Shown in pieces: positions 10,126 through 23,951 of a stretch of DNA of 64,000 bases. How positions within the stretch are numbered: position 1 is the first letter of the stretch; each line of letters begins with the position of its first letter. Under the pieces are notes generated by a model. It was given only the letters and a program-made list of their open reading frames with translations. It made no database searches and was not told where the DNA came from. The position numbers and the translations under genes are program-made. Source of the DNA: Cladorhizidae sp. MBARI D1340-BT2 (taxonomy: Eukaryota > Porifera > Demospongiae > Poecilosclerida > Cladorhizidae); the NCBI GenBank assembly GCA_028752905.1, contig JAQNBH010000013.1:21325477-21389476 (forward strand), given 5' to 3'.

Positions 10126-11787
10126 GATTCTATCAAGTCCATTACTGTGAAGTATGCAGAATATACGGATGTTTGGTATCAAGAGAGAGAACAGAGAGAG
10201 GCCTACCTTTAGAGCTATATATCAAGTCTATTAATTGAAGTGTAGAGAATCTATGAAGCTAACATGTTTAGCACAAGATAGAGAACACTGAGAGATACCT
10301 ATCTTGCAAGTCCATTACAGTGAAGTGTGCAGAATATATGGATGTTTGGTATCAAGAGAGAGCACTTAGAGAGTCCTATCTTAATAGCTATACATCAACT
10401 CTATTCAGTGAAGTGTGGATAATCTACGAAGCTAACATGTTTACCATCAAGTAAGAGTACAATTCATAACTGCCCTAATTAACAAGACCATGTCCCAGAT
10501 TTTGTCAACTGATAGAGAAGGCCCTTATCTGCAACATGTCAACAGATTATCAATAAATGTAGTGGTTTTTCACTGGCAGGCCACCGCTTTGGCAACTGGA
10601 AAACGCCAGGAAATATCGCAAACCTTACCACTTCAAATCACCATAACTTACTAATACTTAGAGTACTCAAACTTTTGGCACGTACAAAAGACAGATAATT
10701 AGAAGGGCTATCCGATGATATAAAAATTATCTTTTTTGGATAAAGTTTAGAAAAGTTATGAGCTTTACGGCAAAAAAACAAGATTTTTTGGGGGAAAATG
10801 AGAAACATATAGACCAAATTAGGGCAAATATCAAGATAGAGAACACATAATGAAACCTATCATTCGAATCATATCAAGTCCATTACAGTGAAGTGTGCAG
10901 AATATATGGATGTTTGTATCAAGAGAGAGCACTTAGAGAGTCCTATGTTAATAGCTTTACATCAAGTCTATTCAGTGAAGTGTGGATAATCTACGAAGCT
11001 AACATGTTTAGCATCAAGTAAGAGTACAATTCATAACTGCCCTAATTAACAAGACCATGTCCCAGATTTTGTCAACTGATAGAGAAGGCCCTTATCTGCA
11101 ACATGTCAACAGATTATCAATAAATGTAGTGGTTTTTCACTGGCAGGCCACCGCTTTGGCAACTGGAAAACGCCAGGAAATATCGCAAACCTTACCACTT
11201 CAAATCACCATAACTTGCTAATACTTAGAGTACTCAAACTTTTGGCACGTACAAAAGACAGATAATTAGAAGGGCTATCCGGTGATATAAAAATTATCTT
11301 TTTTGGGTAAAGTGTAGAAAAGTTATGAGATTTACGGCCAAAAAAAAAGATTTTTGTGGGAAAAATGAGAAACATATAGACCAAATTAGGGCAAATATCA
11401 AGATAGAGAACACATAATGAAACCTATCATTCGAATCATATCAAGTCCATTACAGTGAAGTTTGCAGAATATTATGGATGTTTGATATCAACAGAGAGCA
11501 CAGGGAGAGACCAATCTTAATAGATATATATCAAGTTTATTCAGTGAAGTGTGGAGAATCTATGAAGCTAACCTGTCTAGCATCAAGATAGAGAACACAT
11601 AGAGAAACCTATCATTCGAGTCATATCAAGTCCATTACAGTGAAGTATGCATAATAAATGTTTTTTTTGTATCAACAGAGAGCACAGAGAGAGACCTGTC
11701 TTAATAGCTATATATCAATGAAGTTTGGAGAATCCATGAAGCTAACATATTTAGCATCAAGAGAGAGCAGAGAGAAACCTATCTTGT
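10126..11787. repeat. Unit 7, 1662 bp, carries rare variants shared with unit 11
   Basis: The block-A tract is T6 G5 A4 (10784-10798). The end of block B reads GAGATTTACGGCC then a run of A and GATTTTTGTGGG (11327-11365). Block C has AATAGATATATA (about 11519). All three recur 6082 bp downstream. Confidence 0.95.
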
Positions 11788-12883
11788 GATTCTATCAAGT
11801 CCATTACTGTGAAGTATGCAAAATATACGGATGTTTGGTATCAAGAGAGAGAACAGAGAGAGGCCTACCTTTAGAGCTATATATCAAGTCTATTAATTGA
11901 AGTGTAGAGAATCTATGAAGCTAACATGTTTAGCACAAGATAGAGAACACTGAGAGATACCTATCTTGCAAGTCCATTACAGTGAAGTGTGCAGAATATA
12001 TGGATGTTTGGTATCAAGAGAGAGCACTTAGAGAGTCCTATCTTAATAGCTATACATCAACTCTATTCAGTGAAGTGTGGATAATCTACGAAGCTAACAT
12101 GTTTACCATCAAGTAAGAGTACAATTCATAACTGCCCTAATTAACAAGACCAAAGTCCCAGATTTTGTCAACTGATAGAGAAGGCCCTTATCTGCAACAT
12201 ATCAACAGATTATCAATAAATGTAGTGGTTTTTCACTGGCAGGCCACCGCTTTGGCAACTGGAAAACGCCAGGAAATATCGCAAACCTTACCACTTCAAA
12301 TCATCATAACTTGCTAATACTTAGAGTACTCAAAAATGTGGCACGTACAAAAGACAGATAATTAGAAGGGCTATCCGGTGATATAAAAATTATCTTTTTT
12401 GGGTAAAGTGTAGAACAGTTATGAGCTTTACGGCAAAAAAACAAGATTTTTGGGGGGAAAATGAGAAACATATAGACCAAATTAGGGCAAATATCAAGAT
12501 AGAGAACACATAATGAAACCTATCATTCGAATCATATCAAGTCCATTACAGTGAAGTTTGCAGAATATTATGGATGTTTGATATCAACAGAGAGCACAGG
12601 GAGAGACCAATATTAATAGCTATATATCAAGTTTATTCAGTGAAGTGTGGAGAATCTATGAAGCTAACCTGTCTAGCATCAAGATAGAGAACACATAGAG
12701 AAACCTATCATTCGAGTCATATCAAGTCCATTACAGTGAAGTATTCATAATAAATGTTTTTTTTGTATCAACAGAGAGCACAGAGAGAGACCTGTCTTAA
12801 TAGCTATATATCAATGAAGTTTGGAGAATCCATGAAGCTAACATATTTAGCATCAAGAGAGAGCAGAGAGAAACCTATCTTGT
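11788..12883. repeat. Unit 8, 1096 bp short unit (left type)
   Basis: One A/B-type block joins straight to C. Its front is A-like with ACCAAAGTCC (one base longer than ACCATGTCC) and CATATCAAC. Its tail is B-like (CCGGTGAT, GGGTAAAGTGTAGAACAG), with TCATCATAAC and CAAAAATGTGG. Length 1662 - 567 + 1 fits loss of one block plus the extra base. It also has GCAAAATATAC, CAATATTAATAG and GTATTCATAAT. Confidence 0.93.
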
Positions 12884-14545
12884 GATTCTATCAAGTCCAT
12901 TACTGTGAAGTATGCAGAATATACGGATGTTTGGTATCAAGAGAGAGAACAGAGAGAGGCCTACCTTTAGAGCTATATATCAAGTCTATTAATTGAAGTG
13001 TAGAGAATCTATGAAGCTAACATGTTTAGCACAAGATAGAGAACACTGAGAGATACCTATCTTGCAAGTCCATTACAGTGAAGTGTGCAGAATATATGGA
13101 TGTTTGGTATCAAGAGAGAGCACTTAGAGAGTCCTATCTTAATAGCTATACATCAACTCTATTCAGTGAAGTGTGGATAATCTACGAAGCTAACATGTTT
13201 ACCATCAAGTAAGAGTACAATTCATAACTGCCCTAATTAACAAGACCATGTCCCAGATTTTGTCAACTGATAGAGAAGGCCCTTATCTGCAACATGTCAA
13301 CAGATTATCAATAAATGTAGTGGTTTTTCACTGGCAGGCCACCGCTTTGGCAACTGGAAAACGCCAGGAAATATCGCAAACCTTACCACTTCAAATCACC
13401 ATAACTTACTAATACTTAGAGTACTCAAACTTTTGGCACGTACAAAAGACAGATAATTAGAAGGGCTATCCGATGATATAAAAATTATCTTTTTTGGATA
13501 AAGTTTAGAAAAGTTATGAGCTTTACGGCAAAAAAACAAGATTTTTGGGGGGAAAATGAGAAACATATAGACCAAATTAGGGCAAATATCAAGATAGAGA
13601 ACACATAATGAAACCTATCATTCGAATCATATCAAGTCCATTACAGTGAAGTGTGCAGAATATATGGATGTTTGTATCAAGAGAGAGCACTTAGAGAGTC
13701 CTATGTTAATAGCTTTACATCAAGTCTATTCAGTGAAGTGTGGATAATCTACGAAGCTAACATGTTTAGCATCAAGTAAGAGTACAATTCATAACTGCCC
13801 TAATTAACAAGACCATGTCCCAGATTTTGTCAACTGATAGAGAAGGCCCTTATCTGCAACATGTCAACAGATTATCAATAAATGTAGTGGTTTTTCACTG
13901 GCAGGCCACCGCTTTGGCAACTGGAAAACGCCAGGAAATATCGCAAACCTTACCACTTCAAATCACCATAACTTGCTAATACTTAGAGTACTCAAACTTT
14001 TGGCACGTACAAAAGACAGATAATTAGAAGGGCTATCCGGTGATATAAAAATTATCTTTTTTGGGTAAAGTGTAGAACAGTTATGAGCTTTACGGCAAAA
14101 AAACAAGATTTTTGGGGGGAAAATGAGAAACATATAGACCAAATTAGGGCAAATATCAAGATAGAGAACACATAATGAAACCTATCATTCGAATCATATC
14201 AAGTCCATTACAGTGAAGTTTGCAGAATATTATGGATGTTTGATATCAACAGAGAGCACAGGGAGAGACCAATCTTAATAGCTATATATCAAGTTTATTC
14301 AGTGAAGTGTGGAGAATCTATGAAGCTAACCTGTCTAGCATCAAGATAGAGAACACATAGAGAAACCTATCATTCGAGTCATATCAAGTCCATTACAGTG
14401 AAGTATGCATAATAAATGTTTTTTTTGTATCAACAGAGAGCACAGAGAGAGACCTGTCTTAATAGCTATATATCAATGAAGTTTGGAGAATCCATGAAGC
14501 TAACATATTTAGCATCAAGAGAGAGCAGAGAGAAACCTATCTTGT
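12884..14545. repeat. Unit 9, 1662 bp
   Basis: Common left form. I noticed no rare variant. Confidence 0.95.
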
Positions 14546-16207
14546 GATTCTATCAAGTCCATTACTGTGAAGTATGCAGAATATACGGATGTTTGGTATC
14601 AAGAGAGAGAACAGAGAGAGGCCTACCTTTAGAGCTATATATCAAGTCTATTAATTGAAGTGTAGAGAATCTATGAAGCTAACATGTTTAGCACAAGATA
14701 GAGAACACTGAGAGATACCTATCTTGCAAGTCCATTACAGTGAAGTGTGCAGAATATATGGATGTTTGGTATCAAGAGAGAGCACTTAGAGAGTCCTATC
14801 TTAATAGCTATACATCAACTCTATTCAGTGAAGTGTGGATAATCTACGAAGCTAACATGTTTACCATCAAGTAAGAGTACAATTCATAACTGCCCTAATT
14901 AACAAGACCATGTCCCAGATTTTGTCAACTGATAGAGAAGGCCCTTATCTGCAACATGTCAACAGATTATCAATAAATGTAGTGGTTTTTCACTGGCAGG
15001 CCACCGCTTTGGCAACTGGAAAACGCCAGGAAATATCGCAAACCTTACCACTTCAAATCACCATAACTTACTAATACTTAGAGTACTCAAACTTTTGGCA
15101 CGTACAAAAGACAGATAATTAGAAGGGCTATCCGATGATATAAAAATTATCTTTTTTGGATAAAGTTTAGAAAAGTTATGAGCTTTACGGCAAAAAAACA
15201 AGATTTTTGGGTGGAAAATGAGAAACATATAGACCAAATTAGGGCAAATATCAAGATAGAGAACACATAATGAAACCTATCATTCGAATCATATCAAGTC
15301 CATTACAGTGAAGTGTGCAGAATATATGGATGTTTGTATCAAGAGAGAGCACTTAGAGAGTCCTATGTTAATAGCTTTACATCAAGTCTATTCAGTGAAG
15401 TGTGGATAATCTACGAAGCTAACATGTTTAGCATCAAGTAAGAGTACAATTCATAACTGCCCTAATTAACAAGACCATGTCCCAGATTTTGTCAACTGAT
15501 AGAGAAGGCCCTTATCTGCAACATGTCAACAGATTATCAATAAATGTAGTGGTTTTTCACTGGCAGGCCACCGCTTTGGCAACTGGAAAACGCCAGGAAA
15601 TATCGCAAACCTTACCACTTCAAATCACCATAACTTGCTAATACTTAGAGTACTCAAACTTTTGGCACGTACAAAAGACAGATAATTAGAAGGGCTATCC
15701 GGTGATATAAAAATTATCTTTTTTGGGTAAAGTGTAGAACAGTTATGAGCTTTACGGCAAAAAAACAAGATTTTTGGGGGGAAAATGAGAAACATATAGA
15801 CCAAATTAGGGCAAATATCAAGATAGAGAACACATAATGAAACCTATCATTCGAATCATATCAAGTCCATTACAGTGAAGTTTGCAGAATATTATGGATG
15901 TTTGATATCAACAGAGAGCACAGGGAGAGACCAATCTTAATAGCTATATATCAAGTTTATTCAGTGAAGTGTGGAGAATCTATGAAGCTAACCTGTCTAG
16001 CATCAAGATAGAGAACACATAGAGAAACCTATCATTCGAGTCATATCAAGTCCATTACAGTGAAGTATGCATAATAAATGTTTTTTTTGTATCAACAGAG
16101 AGCACAGAGAGAGACCTGTCTTAATAGCTATATATCAATGAAGTTTGGAGAATCCATGAAGCTAACATATTTAGCATCAAGAGAGAGCAGAGAGAAACCT
16201 ATCTTGT
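14546..16207. repeat. Unit 10, 1662 bp
   Basis: Common left form with a private interruption of the block-A G run (GGGTGG; the T is at 15212). Confidence 0.95.
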
Positions 16208-17869
16208 GATTCTATCAAGTCCATTACTGTGAAGTATGCAGAATATACGGATGTTTGGTATCAAGAGAGAGAACAGAGAGAGGCCTACCTTTAGAGCTAT
16301 ATATCAAGTCTATTAATTGAAGTGTAGAGAATCTATGAAGCTAACATGTTTAGCACAAGATAGAGAACACTGAGAGATACCTATCTTGCAAGTCCATTAC
16401 AGTGAAGTGTGCAGAATATATGGATGTTTGGTATCAAGAGAGAGCACTTAGAGAGTCCTATCTTAATAGCTATACATCAACTCTATTCAGTGAAGTGTGG
16501 ATAATCTACGAAGCTAACATGTTTACCATCAAGTAAGAGTACAATTCATAACTGCCCTAATTAACAAGACCATGTCCCAGATTTTGTCAACTGATAGAGA
16601 AGGCCCTTATCTGCAACATGTCAACAGATTATCAATAAATGTAGTGGTTTTTCACTGGCAGGCCACCGCTTTGGCAACTGGAAAACGCCAGGAAATATCG
16701 CAAACCTTACCACTTCAAATCACCATAACTTACTAATACTTAGAGTACTCAAACTTTTGGCACGTACAAAAGACAGATAATTAGAAGGGCTATCCGATGA
16801 TATAAAAATTATCTTTTTTGGATAAAGTTTAGAAAAGTTATGAGCTTTACGGCAAAAAAACAAGATTTTTTGGGGGAAAATGAGAAACATATAGACCAAA
16901 TTAGGGCAAATATCAAGATAGAGAACACATAATGAAACCTATCATTCGAATCATATCAAGTCCATTACAGTGAAGTGTGCAGAATATATGGATGTTTGTA
17001 TCAAGAGAGAGCACTTAGAGAGTCCTATGTTAATAGCTTTACATCAAGTCTATTCAGTGAAGTGTGGATAATCTACGAAGCTAACATGTTTAGCATCAAG
17101 TAAGAGTACAATTCATAACTGCCCTAATTAACAAGACCATGTCCCAGATTTTGTCAACTGATAGAGAAGGCCCTTATCTGCAACATGTCAACAGATTATC
17201 AATAAATGTAGTGGTTTTTCACTGGCAGGCCACCGCTTTGGCAACTGGAAAACGCCAGGAAATATCGCAAACCTTACCACTTCAAATCACCATAACTTGC
17301 TAATACTTAGAGTACTCAAACTTTTGGCACGTACAAAAGACAGATAATTAGAAGGGCTATCCGGTGATATAAAAATTATCTTTTTTGGGTAAAGTGTAGA
17401 AAAGTTATGAGATTTACGGCCAAAAAAAAAGATTTTTGTGGGAAAAATGAGAAACATATAGACCAAATTAGGGCAAATATCAAGATAGAGAACACATAAT
17501 GAAACCTATCATTCGAATCATATCAAGTCCATTACAGTGAAGTTTGCAGAATATTATGGATGTTTGATATCAACAGAGAGCACAGGGAGAGACCAATCTT
17601 AATAGATATATATCAAGTTTATTCAGTGAAGTGTGGAGAATCTATGAAGCTAACCTGTCTAGCATCAAGATAGAGAACACATAGAGAAACCTATCATTCG
17701 AGTCATATCAAGTCCATTACAGTGAAGTATGCATAATAAATGTTTTTTTTGTATCAACAGAGAGCACAGAGAGAGACCTGTCTTAATAGCTATATATCAA
17801 TGAAGTTTGGAGAATCCATGAAGCTAACATATTTAGCATCAAGAGAGAGCAGAGAGAAACCTATCTTGT
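16208..17869. repeat. Unit 11, 1662 bp, near twin of unit 7
   Basis: It has the T6 G5 A4 tract (16866-16880), GAGATTTACGGCC with GATTTTTGTGGG (17409-17445), and AATAGATATATA (about 17601). Confidence 0.95.
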
Positions 17870-18965
17870 GATTCTATCAAGTCCATTACTGTGAAGTATG
17901 CAAAATATACGGATGTTTGGTATCAAGAGAGAGAACAGAGAGAGGCCTACCTTTAGAGCTATATATCAAGTCTATTAATTGAAGTGTAGAGAATCTATGA
18001 AGCTAACATGTTTAGCACAAGATAGAGAACACTGAGAGATACCTATCTTGCAAGTCCATTACAGTGAAGTGTGCAGAATATATGGATGTTTGGTATCAAG
18101 AGAGAGCACTTAGAGAGTCCTATCTTAATAGCTATACATCAACTCTATTCAGTGAAGTGTGGATAATCTACGAAGCTAACATGTTTACCATCAAGTAAGA
18201 GTACAATTCATAACTGCCCTAATTAACAAGACCAAAGTCCCAGATTTTGTCAACTGATAGAGAAGGCCCTTATCTGCAACATATCAACAGATTATCAAAT
18301 AATGTAGTGGTTTTTCACTGGCAGGCCACCGCTTTGGCAACTGGAAAACGCCAGGAAATATCGCAAACCTTACCACTTCAAATCATCATAACTTGCTAAT
18401 ACTTAGAGTACTCAAAAATGTGGCACGTACAAAAGACAGATAATTAGAAGGGCTATCCGGTGATATAAAAATTATCTTTTTTGGGTAAAGTGTAGAACAG
18501 TTATGAGCTTTACGGCAAAAAAACAAGATTTTTGGGGGGAAAATGAGAAACATATAGACCAAATTAGGGCAAATATCAAGATAGAGAACACATAATGAAA
18601 CCTATCATTCGAATCATATCAAGTCCATTACAGTGAAGTTTGCAGAATATTATGGATGTTTGATATCAACAGAGAGCACAGGGAGAGACCAATATTAATA
18701 GCTATATATCAAGTTTATTCAGTGAAGTGTGGAGAATCTATGAAGCTAACCTGTCTAGCATCAAGATAGAGAACACATAGAGAAACCTATCATTCGAGTC
18801 ATATCAAGTCCATTACAGTGAAGTATTCATAATAAATGTTTTTTTTGTATCAACAGAGAGCACAGAGAGAGACCTGTCTTAATAGCTATATATCAATGAA
18901 GTTTGGAGAATCCATGAAGCTAACATATTTAGCATCAAGAGAGAGCAGAGAGAAACCTATCTTGT
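17870..18965. repeat. Unit 12, 1096 bp short unit, near twin of unit 8
   Basis: It has all the unit 8 markers: GCAAAATATAC, ACCAAAGTCC, CATATCAAC, TCATCATAAC, CAAAAATGTGG and GTATTCATAAT. It differs by ATTATCAAATAATG (18291-18304) where unit 8 and the other units have ATTATCAATAAATG. This change preserves length and arose after the duplication. Confidence 0.93.
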
Positions 18966-20627
18966 GATTCTATCAAGTCCATTACTGTGAAGTATGCAGA
19001 ATATACGGATGTTTGGTATCAAGAGAGAGAACAGAGAGAGGCCTACCTTTAGAGCTATATATCAAGTCTATTAATTGAAGTGTAGAGAATCTATGAAGCT
19101 AACATGTTTAGCACAAGATAGAGAACACTGAGAGATACCTATCTTGCAAGTCCATTACAGTGAAGTGTGCAGAATATATGGATGTTTGGTATCAAGAGAG
19201 AGCACTTAGAGAGTCCTATCTTAATAGCTATACATCAACTCTATTCAGTGAAGTGTGGATAATCTACGAAGCTAACATGTTTACCATCAAGTAAGAGTAC
19301 AATTCATAACTGCCCTAATTAACAAGACCATGTCCCAGATTTTGTCAACTGATAGAGAAGGCCCTTATCTGCAACATGTCAACAGATTATCAATAAATGT
19401 AGTGGTTTTTCACTGGCAGGCCACCGCTTTGGCAACTGGAAAACGCCAGGAAATATCGCAAACCTTACCACTTCAAATCACCATAACTTACTAATACTTA
19501 GAGTACTCAAACTTTTGGCACGTACAAAAGACAGATAATTAGAAGGGCTATCCGATGATATAAAAATTATCTTTTTTGGATAAAGTTTAGAAAAGTTATG
19601 AGCTTTACGGCAAAAAAACAAGATTTTTGGGGGGAAAATGAGAAACATATAGACCAAATTAGGGCAAATATCAAGATAGAGAACACATAATGAAACCTAT
19701 CATTCGAATCATATCAAGTCCATTACAGTGAAGTGTGCAGAATATATGGATGTTTGTATCAAGAGAGAGCACTTAGAGAGTCCTATGTTAATAGCTTTAC
19801 ATCAAGTCTATTCAGTGAAGTGTGGATAATCTACGAAGCTAACATGTTTAGCATCAAGTAAGAGTACAATTCATAACTGCCCTAATTAACAAGACCATGT
19901 CCCAGATTTTGTCAACTGATAGAGAAGGCCCTTATCTGCAACATGTCAACAGATTATCAATAAATGTAGTGGTTTTTCACTGGCAGGCCACCGCTTTGGC
20001 AACTGGAAAACGCCAGGAAATATCGCAAACCTTACCACTTCAAATCACCATAACTTGCTAATACTTAGAGTACTCAAACTTTTGGCACGTACAAAAGACA
20101 GATAATTAGAAGGGCTATCCGGTGATATAAAAATTATCTTTTTTGGGTAAAGTGTAGAACAGTTATGAGCTTTACGGCAAAAAAACAAGATTTTTGGGGG
20201 GAAAATGAGAAACATATAGACCAAATTAGGGCAAATATCAAGATAGAGAACACATAATGAAACCTATCATTCGAATCATATCAAGTCCATTACAGTGAAG
20301 TTTGCAGAATATTATGGATGTTTGATATCAACAGAGAGCACAGGGAGAGACCAATCTTAATAGCTATATATCAAGTTTATTCAGTGAAGTGTGGAGAATC
20401 TATGAAGCTAACCTGTCTAGCATCAAGATAGAGAACACATAGAGAAACCTATCATTCGAGTCATATCAAGTCCATTACAGTGAAGTATGCATAATAAATG
20501 TTTTTTTTGTATCAACAGAGAGCACAGAGAGAGACCTGTCTTAATAGCTATATATCAATGAAGTTTGGAGAATCCATGAAGCTAACATATTTAGCATCAA
20601 GAGAGAGCAGAGAGAAACCTATCTTGT
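18966..20627. repeat. Unit 13, 1662 bp
   Basis: Common left form without rare markers. Confidence 0.95.
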
Positions 20628-22289
20628 GATTCTATCAAGTCCATTACTGTGAAGTATGCAGAATATACGGATGTTTGGTATCAAGAGAGAGAACAGAGAG
20701 AGGCCTACCTTTAGAGCTATATATCAAGTCTATTAATTGAAGTGTAGAGAATCTATGAAGCTAACATGTTTAGCACAAGATAGAGAACACTGAGAGATAC
20801 CTATCTTGCAAGTCCATTACAGTGAAGTGTGCAGAATATATGGATGTTTGGTATCAAGAGAGAGCACTTAGAGAGTCCTATCTTAATAGCTATACATCAA
20901 CTCTATTCAGTGAAGTGTGGATAATCTACGAAGCTAACATGTTTACCATCAAGTAAGAGTACAATTCATAACTGCCCTAATTAACAAGACCATGTCCCAG
21001 ATTTTGTCAACTGATAGAGAAGGCCCTTATCTGCAACATGTCAACAGATTATCAATAAATGTAGTGGTTTTTCACTGGCAGGCCACCGCTTTGGCAACTG
21101 GAAAACGCCAGGAAATATCGCAAACCTTACCACTTCAAATCACCATAACTTACTAATACTTAGAGTACTCAAACTTTTGGCACGTACAAAAGACAGATAA
21201 TTAGAAGGGCTATCCGATGATATAAAAATTATCTTTTTTGGATAAAGTTTAGAAAAGTTATGAGCTTTACGGCAAAAAAACAAGATTTTTGGGGGGAAAA
21301 TGAGAAACATATAGACCAAATTAGGGCAAATATCAAGATAGAGAACACATAATGAAACCTATCATTCGAATCATATCAAGTCCATTACAGTGAAGTGTGC
21401 AGAATATATGGATGTTTGTATCAAGAGAGAGCACTTAGAGAGTCCTATGTTAATAGCTTTACATCAAGTCTATTCAGTGAAGTGTGGATAATCTACGAAG
21501 CTAACATGTTTAGCATCAAGTAAGAGTACAATTCATAACTGCCCTAATTAACAAGACCATGTCCCAGATTTTGTCAACTGATAGAGAAGGCCCTTATCTG
21601 CAACATGTCAACAGATTATCAATAAATGTAGTGGTTTTTCACTGGCAGGCCACCGCTTTGGCAACTGGAAAACGCCAGGAAATATCGCAAACCTTACCAC
21701 TTCAAATCACCATAACTTGCTAATACTTAGAGTACTCAAACTTTTGGCACGTACAAAAGACAGATAATTAGAAGGGCTATCCGGTGATATAAAAATTATC
21801 TTTTTTGGGTAAAGTGTAGAACAGTTATGAGCTTTACGGCAAAAAAACAAGATTTTTGGGGGGAAAATGAGAAACATATAGACCAAATTAGGGCAAATAT
21901 CAAGATAGAGAACACATAATGAAACCTATCATTCGAATCATATCAAGTCCATTACAGTGAAGTTTGCAGAATATTATGGATGTTTGATATCAACAGAGAG
22001 CACAGGGAGAGACCAATCTTAATAGCTATATATCAAGTTTATTCAGTGAAGTGTGGAGAATCTATGAAGCTAACCTGTCTAGCATCAAGATAGAGAACAC
22101 ATAGAGAAACCTATCATTCGAGTCATATCAAGTCCATTACAGTGAAGTATGCATAATAAATGTTTTTTTTGTATCAACAGAGAGCACAGAGAGAGACCTG
22201 TCTTAATAGCTATATATCAATGAAGTTTGGAGAATCCATGAAGCTAACATATTTAACATCAAGAGAGAGCAGAGAGAAACCTATCTTGT
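20628..22289. repeat. Unit 14, 1662 bp
   Basis: Common left form ending ATTTAACATC (near 22251). Confidence 0.95.
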
Positions 22290-23951
22290 GATTCTATCAA
22301 GTCCATTACTGTGAAGTATGCAGAATATACGGATGTTTGGTATCAAGAGAGAGAACAGAGAGAGGCCTACCTTTAGAGCTATATATCAAGTCTATTAATT
22401 GAAGTGTAGAGAATCTATGAAGCTAACATGTTTAGCACAAGATAGAGAACACTGAGAGATACCTATCTTGCAAGTCCATTACAGTGAAGTGTGCAGAATA
22501 TATGGATGTTTGGTATCAAGAGAGAGCACTTAGAGAGTCCTATCTTAATAGCTATACATCAACTCTATTCAGTGAAGTGTGGATAATCTACGAAGCTAAC
22601 ATGTTTACCATCAAGTAAGAGTACAATTCATAACTGCCCTAATTAACAAGACCATGTCCCAGATTTTGTCAACTGATAGAGAAGGCCCTTATCTGCAACA
22701 TGTCAACAGATTATCAATAAATGTAGTGGTTTTTCACTGGCAGGCCACCGCTTTGGCAACTGGAAAACGCCAGGAAATATCGCAAACCTTACCACTTCAA
22801 ATCACCATAACTTACTAATACTTAGAGTACTCAAACTTTTGGCACGTACAAAAGACAGATAATTAGAAGGGCTATCCGATGATATAAAAATTATCTTTTT
22901 TGGATAAAGTTTAGAAAAGTTATGAGCTTTACGGCAAAAAAACAAGATTTTTGGGGGGAAAATGAGAAACATATAGACCAAATTAGGGCAAATATCAAGA
23001 TAGAGAACACATAATGAAACCTATCATTCGAATCATATCAAGTCCATTACAGTGAAGTGTGCAGAATATATGGATGTTTGTATCAAGAGAGAGCACTTAG
23101 AGAGTCCTATGTTAATAGCTTTACATCAAGTCTATTCAGTGAAGTGTGGATAATCTACGAAGCTAACATGTTTAGCATCAAGTAAGAGTACAATTCATAA
23201 CTGCCCTAATTAACAAGACCATGTCCCAGATTTTGTCAACTGATAGAGAAGGCCCTTATCTGCAACATGTCAACAGATTATCAATAAATGTAGTGGTTTT
23301 TCACTGGCAGGCCACCGCTTTGGCAACTGGAAAACGCCAGGAAATATCGCAAACCTTACCACTTCAAATCACCATAACTTGCTAATACTTAGAGTACTCA
23401 AACTTTTGGCACGTACAAAAGACAGATAATTAGAAGGGCTATCCGGTGATATAAAAATTATCTTTTTTGGGTAAAGTGTAGAACAGTTATGAGCTTTACG
23501 GCAAAAAAACAAGATTTTTGGGGGGAAAATGAGAAACATATAGACCAAATTAGGGCAAATATCAAGATAGAGAACACATAATGAAACCTATCATTCGAAT
23601 CATATCAAGTCCATTACAGTGAAGTTTGCAGAATATTATGGATGTTTGATATCAACAGAGAGCACAGGGAGAGACCAATCTTAATAGCTATATATCAAGT
23701 TTATTCAGTGAAGTGTGGAGAATCTATGAAGCTAACCTGTCTAGCATCAAGATAGAGAACACATAGAGAAACCTATCATTCGAGTCATATCAAGTCCATT
23801 ACAGTGAAGTATGCATAATAAATGTTTTTTTTGTATCAACAGAGAGCACAGAGAGAGACCTGTCTTAATAGCTATATATCAATGAAGTTTGGAGAATCCA
23901 TGAAGCTAACATATTTAACATCAAGAGAGAGCAGAGAGAAACCTATCTTGT
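22290..23951. repeat. Unit 15, 1662 bp
   Basis: Common left form with ATTTAACATC, the second of three successive units (14-16) with that variant, which suggests local spread. Confidence 0.95.

Larger units (their letters stand above)
10126..16207. repeat. 6082-bp four-unit segment, first copy (units 7-10)
   Basis: Units 7 and 8 share rare variants with units 11 and 12 at an offset of exactly 6082 bp: the T6G5 tract (10784/16866) and GTATTCATAAT (12745/18827), among others. Units 9 and 10 lie between. The strict extent of the duplication is uncertain, because the flanking common units carry few markers. Confidence 0.8.
16208..22289. repeat. 6082-bp four-unit segment, second copy (units 11-14)
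   Basis: This starts exactly 6082 bp after unit 7. Units 11-12 repeat the rare variants of units 7-8, while units 13-14 are common forms (unit 14 has ATTTAACATC, unlike unit 10). Shared markers support the duplication from about 16866 to 18827. Confidence 0.75.
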
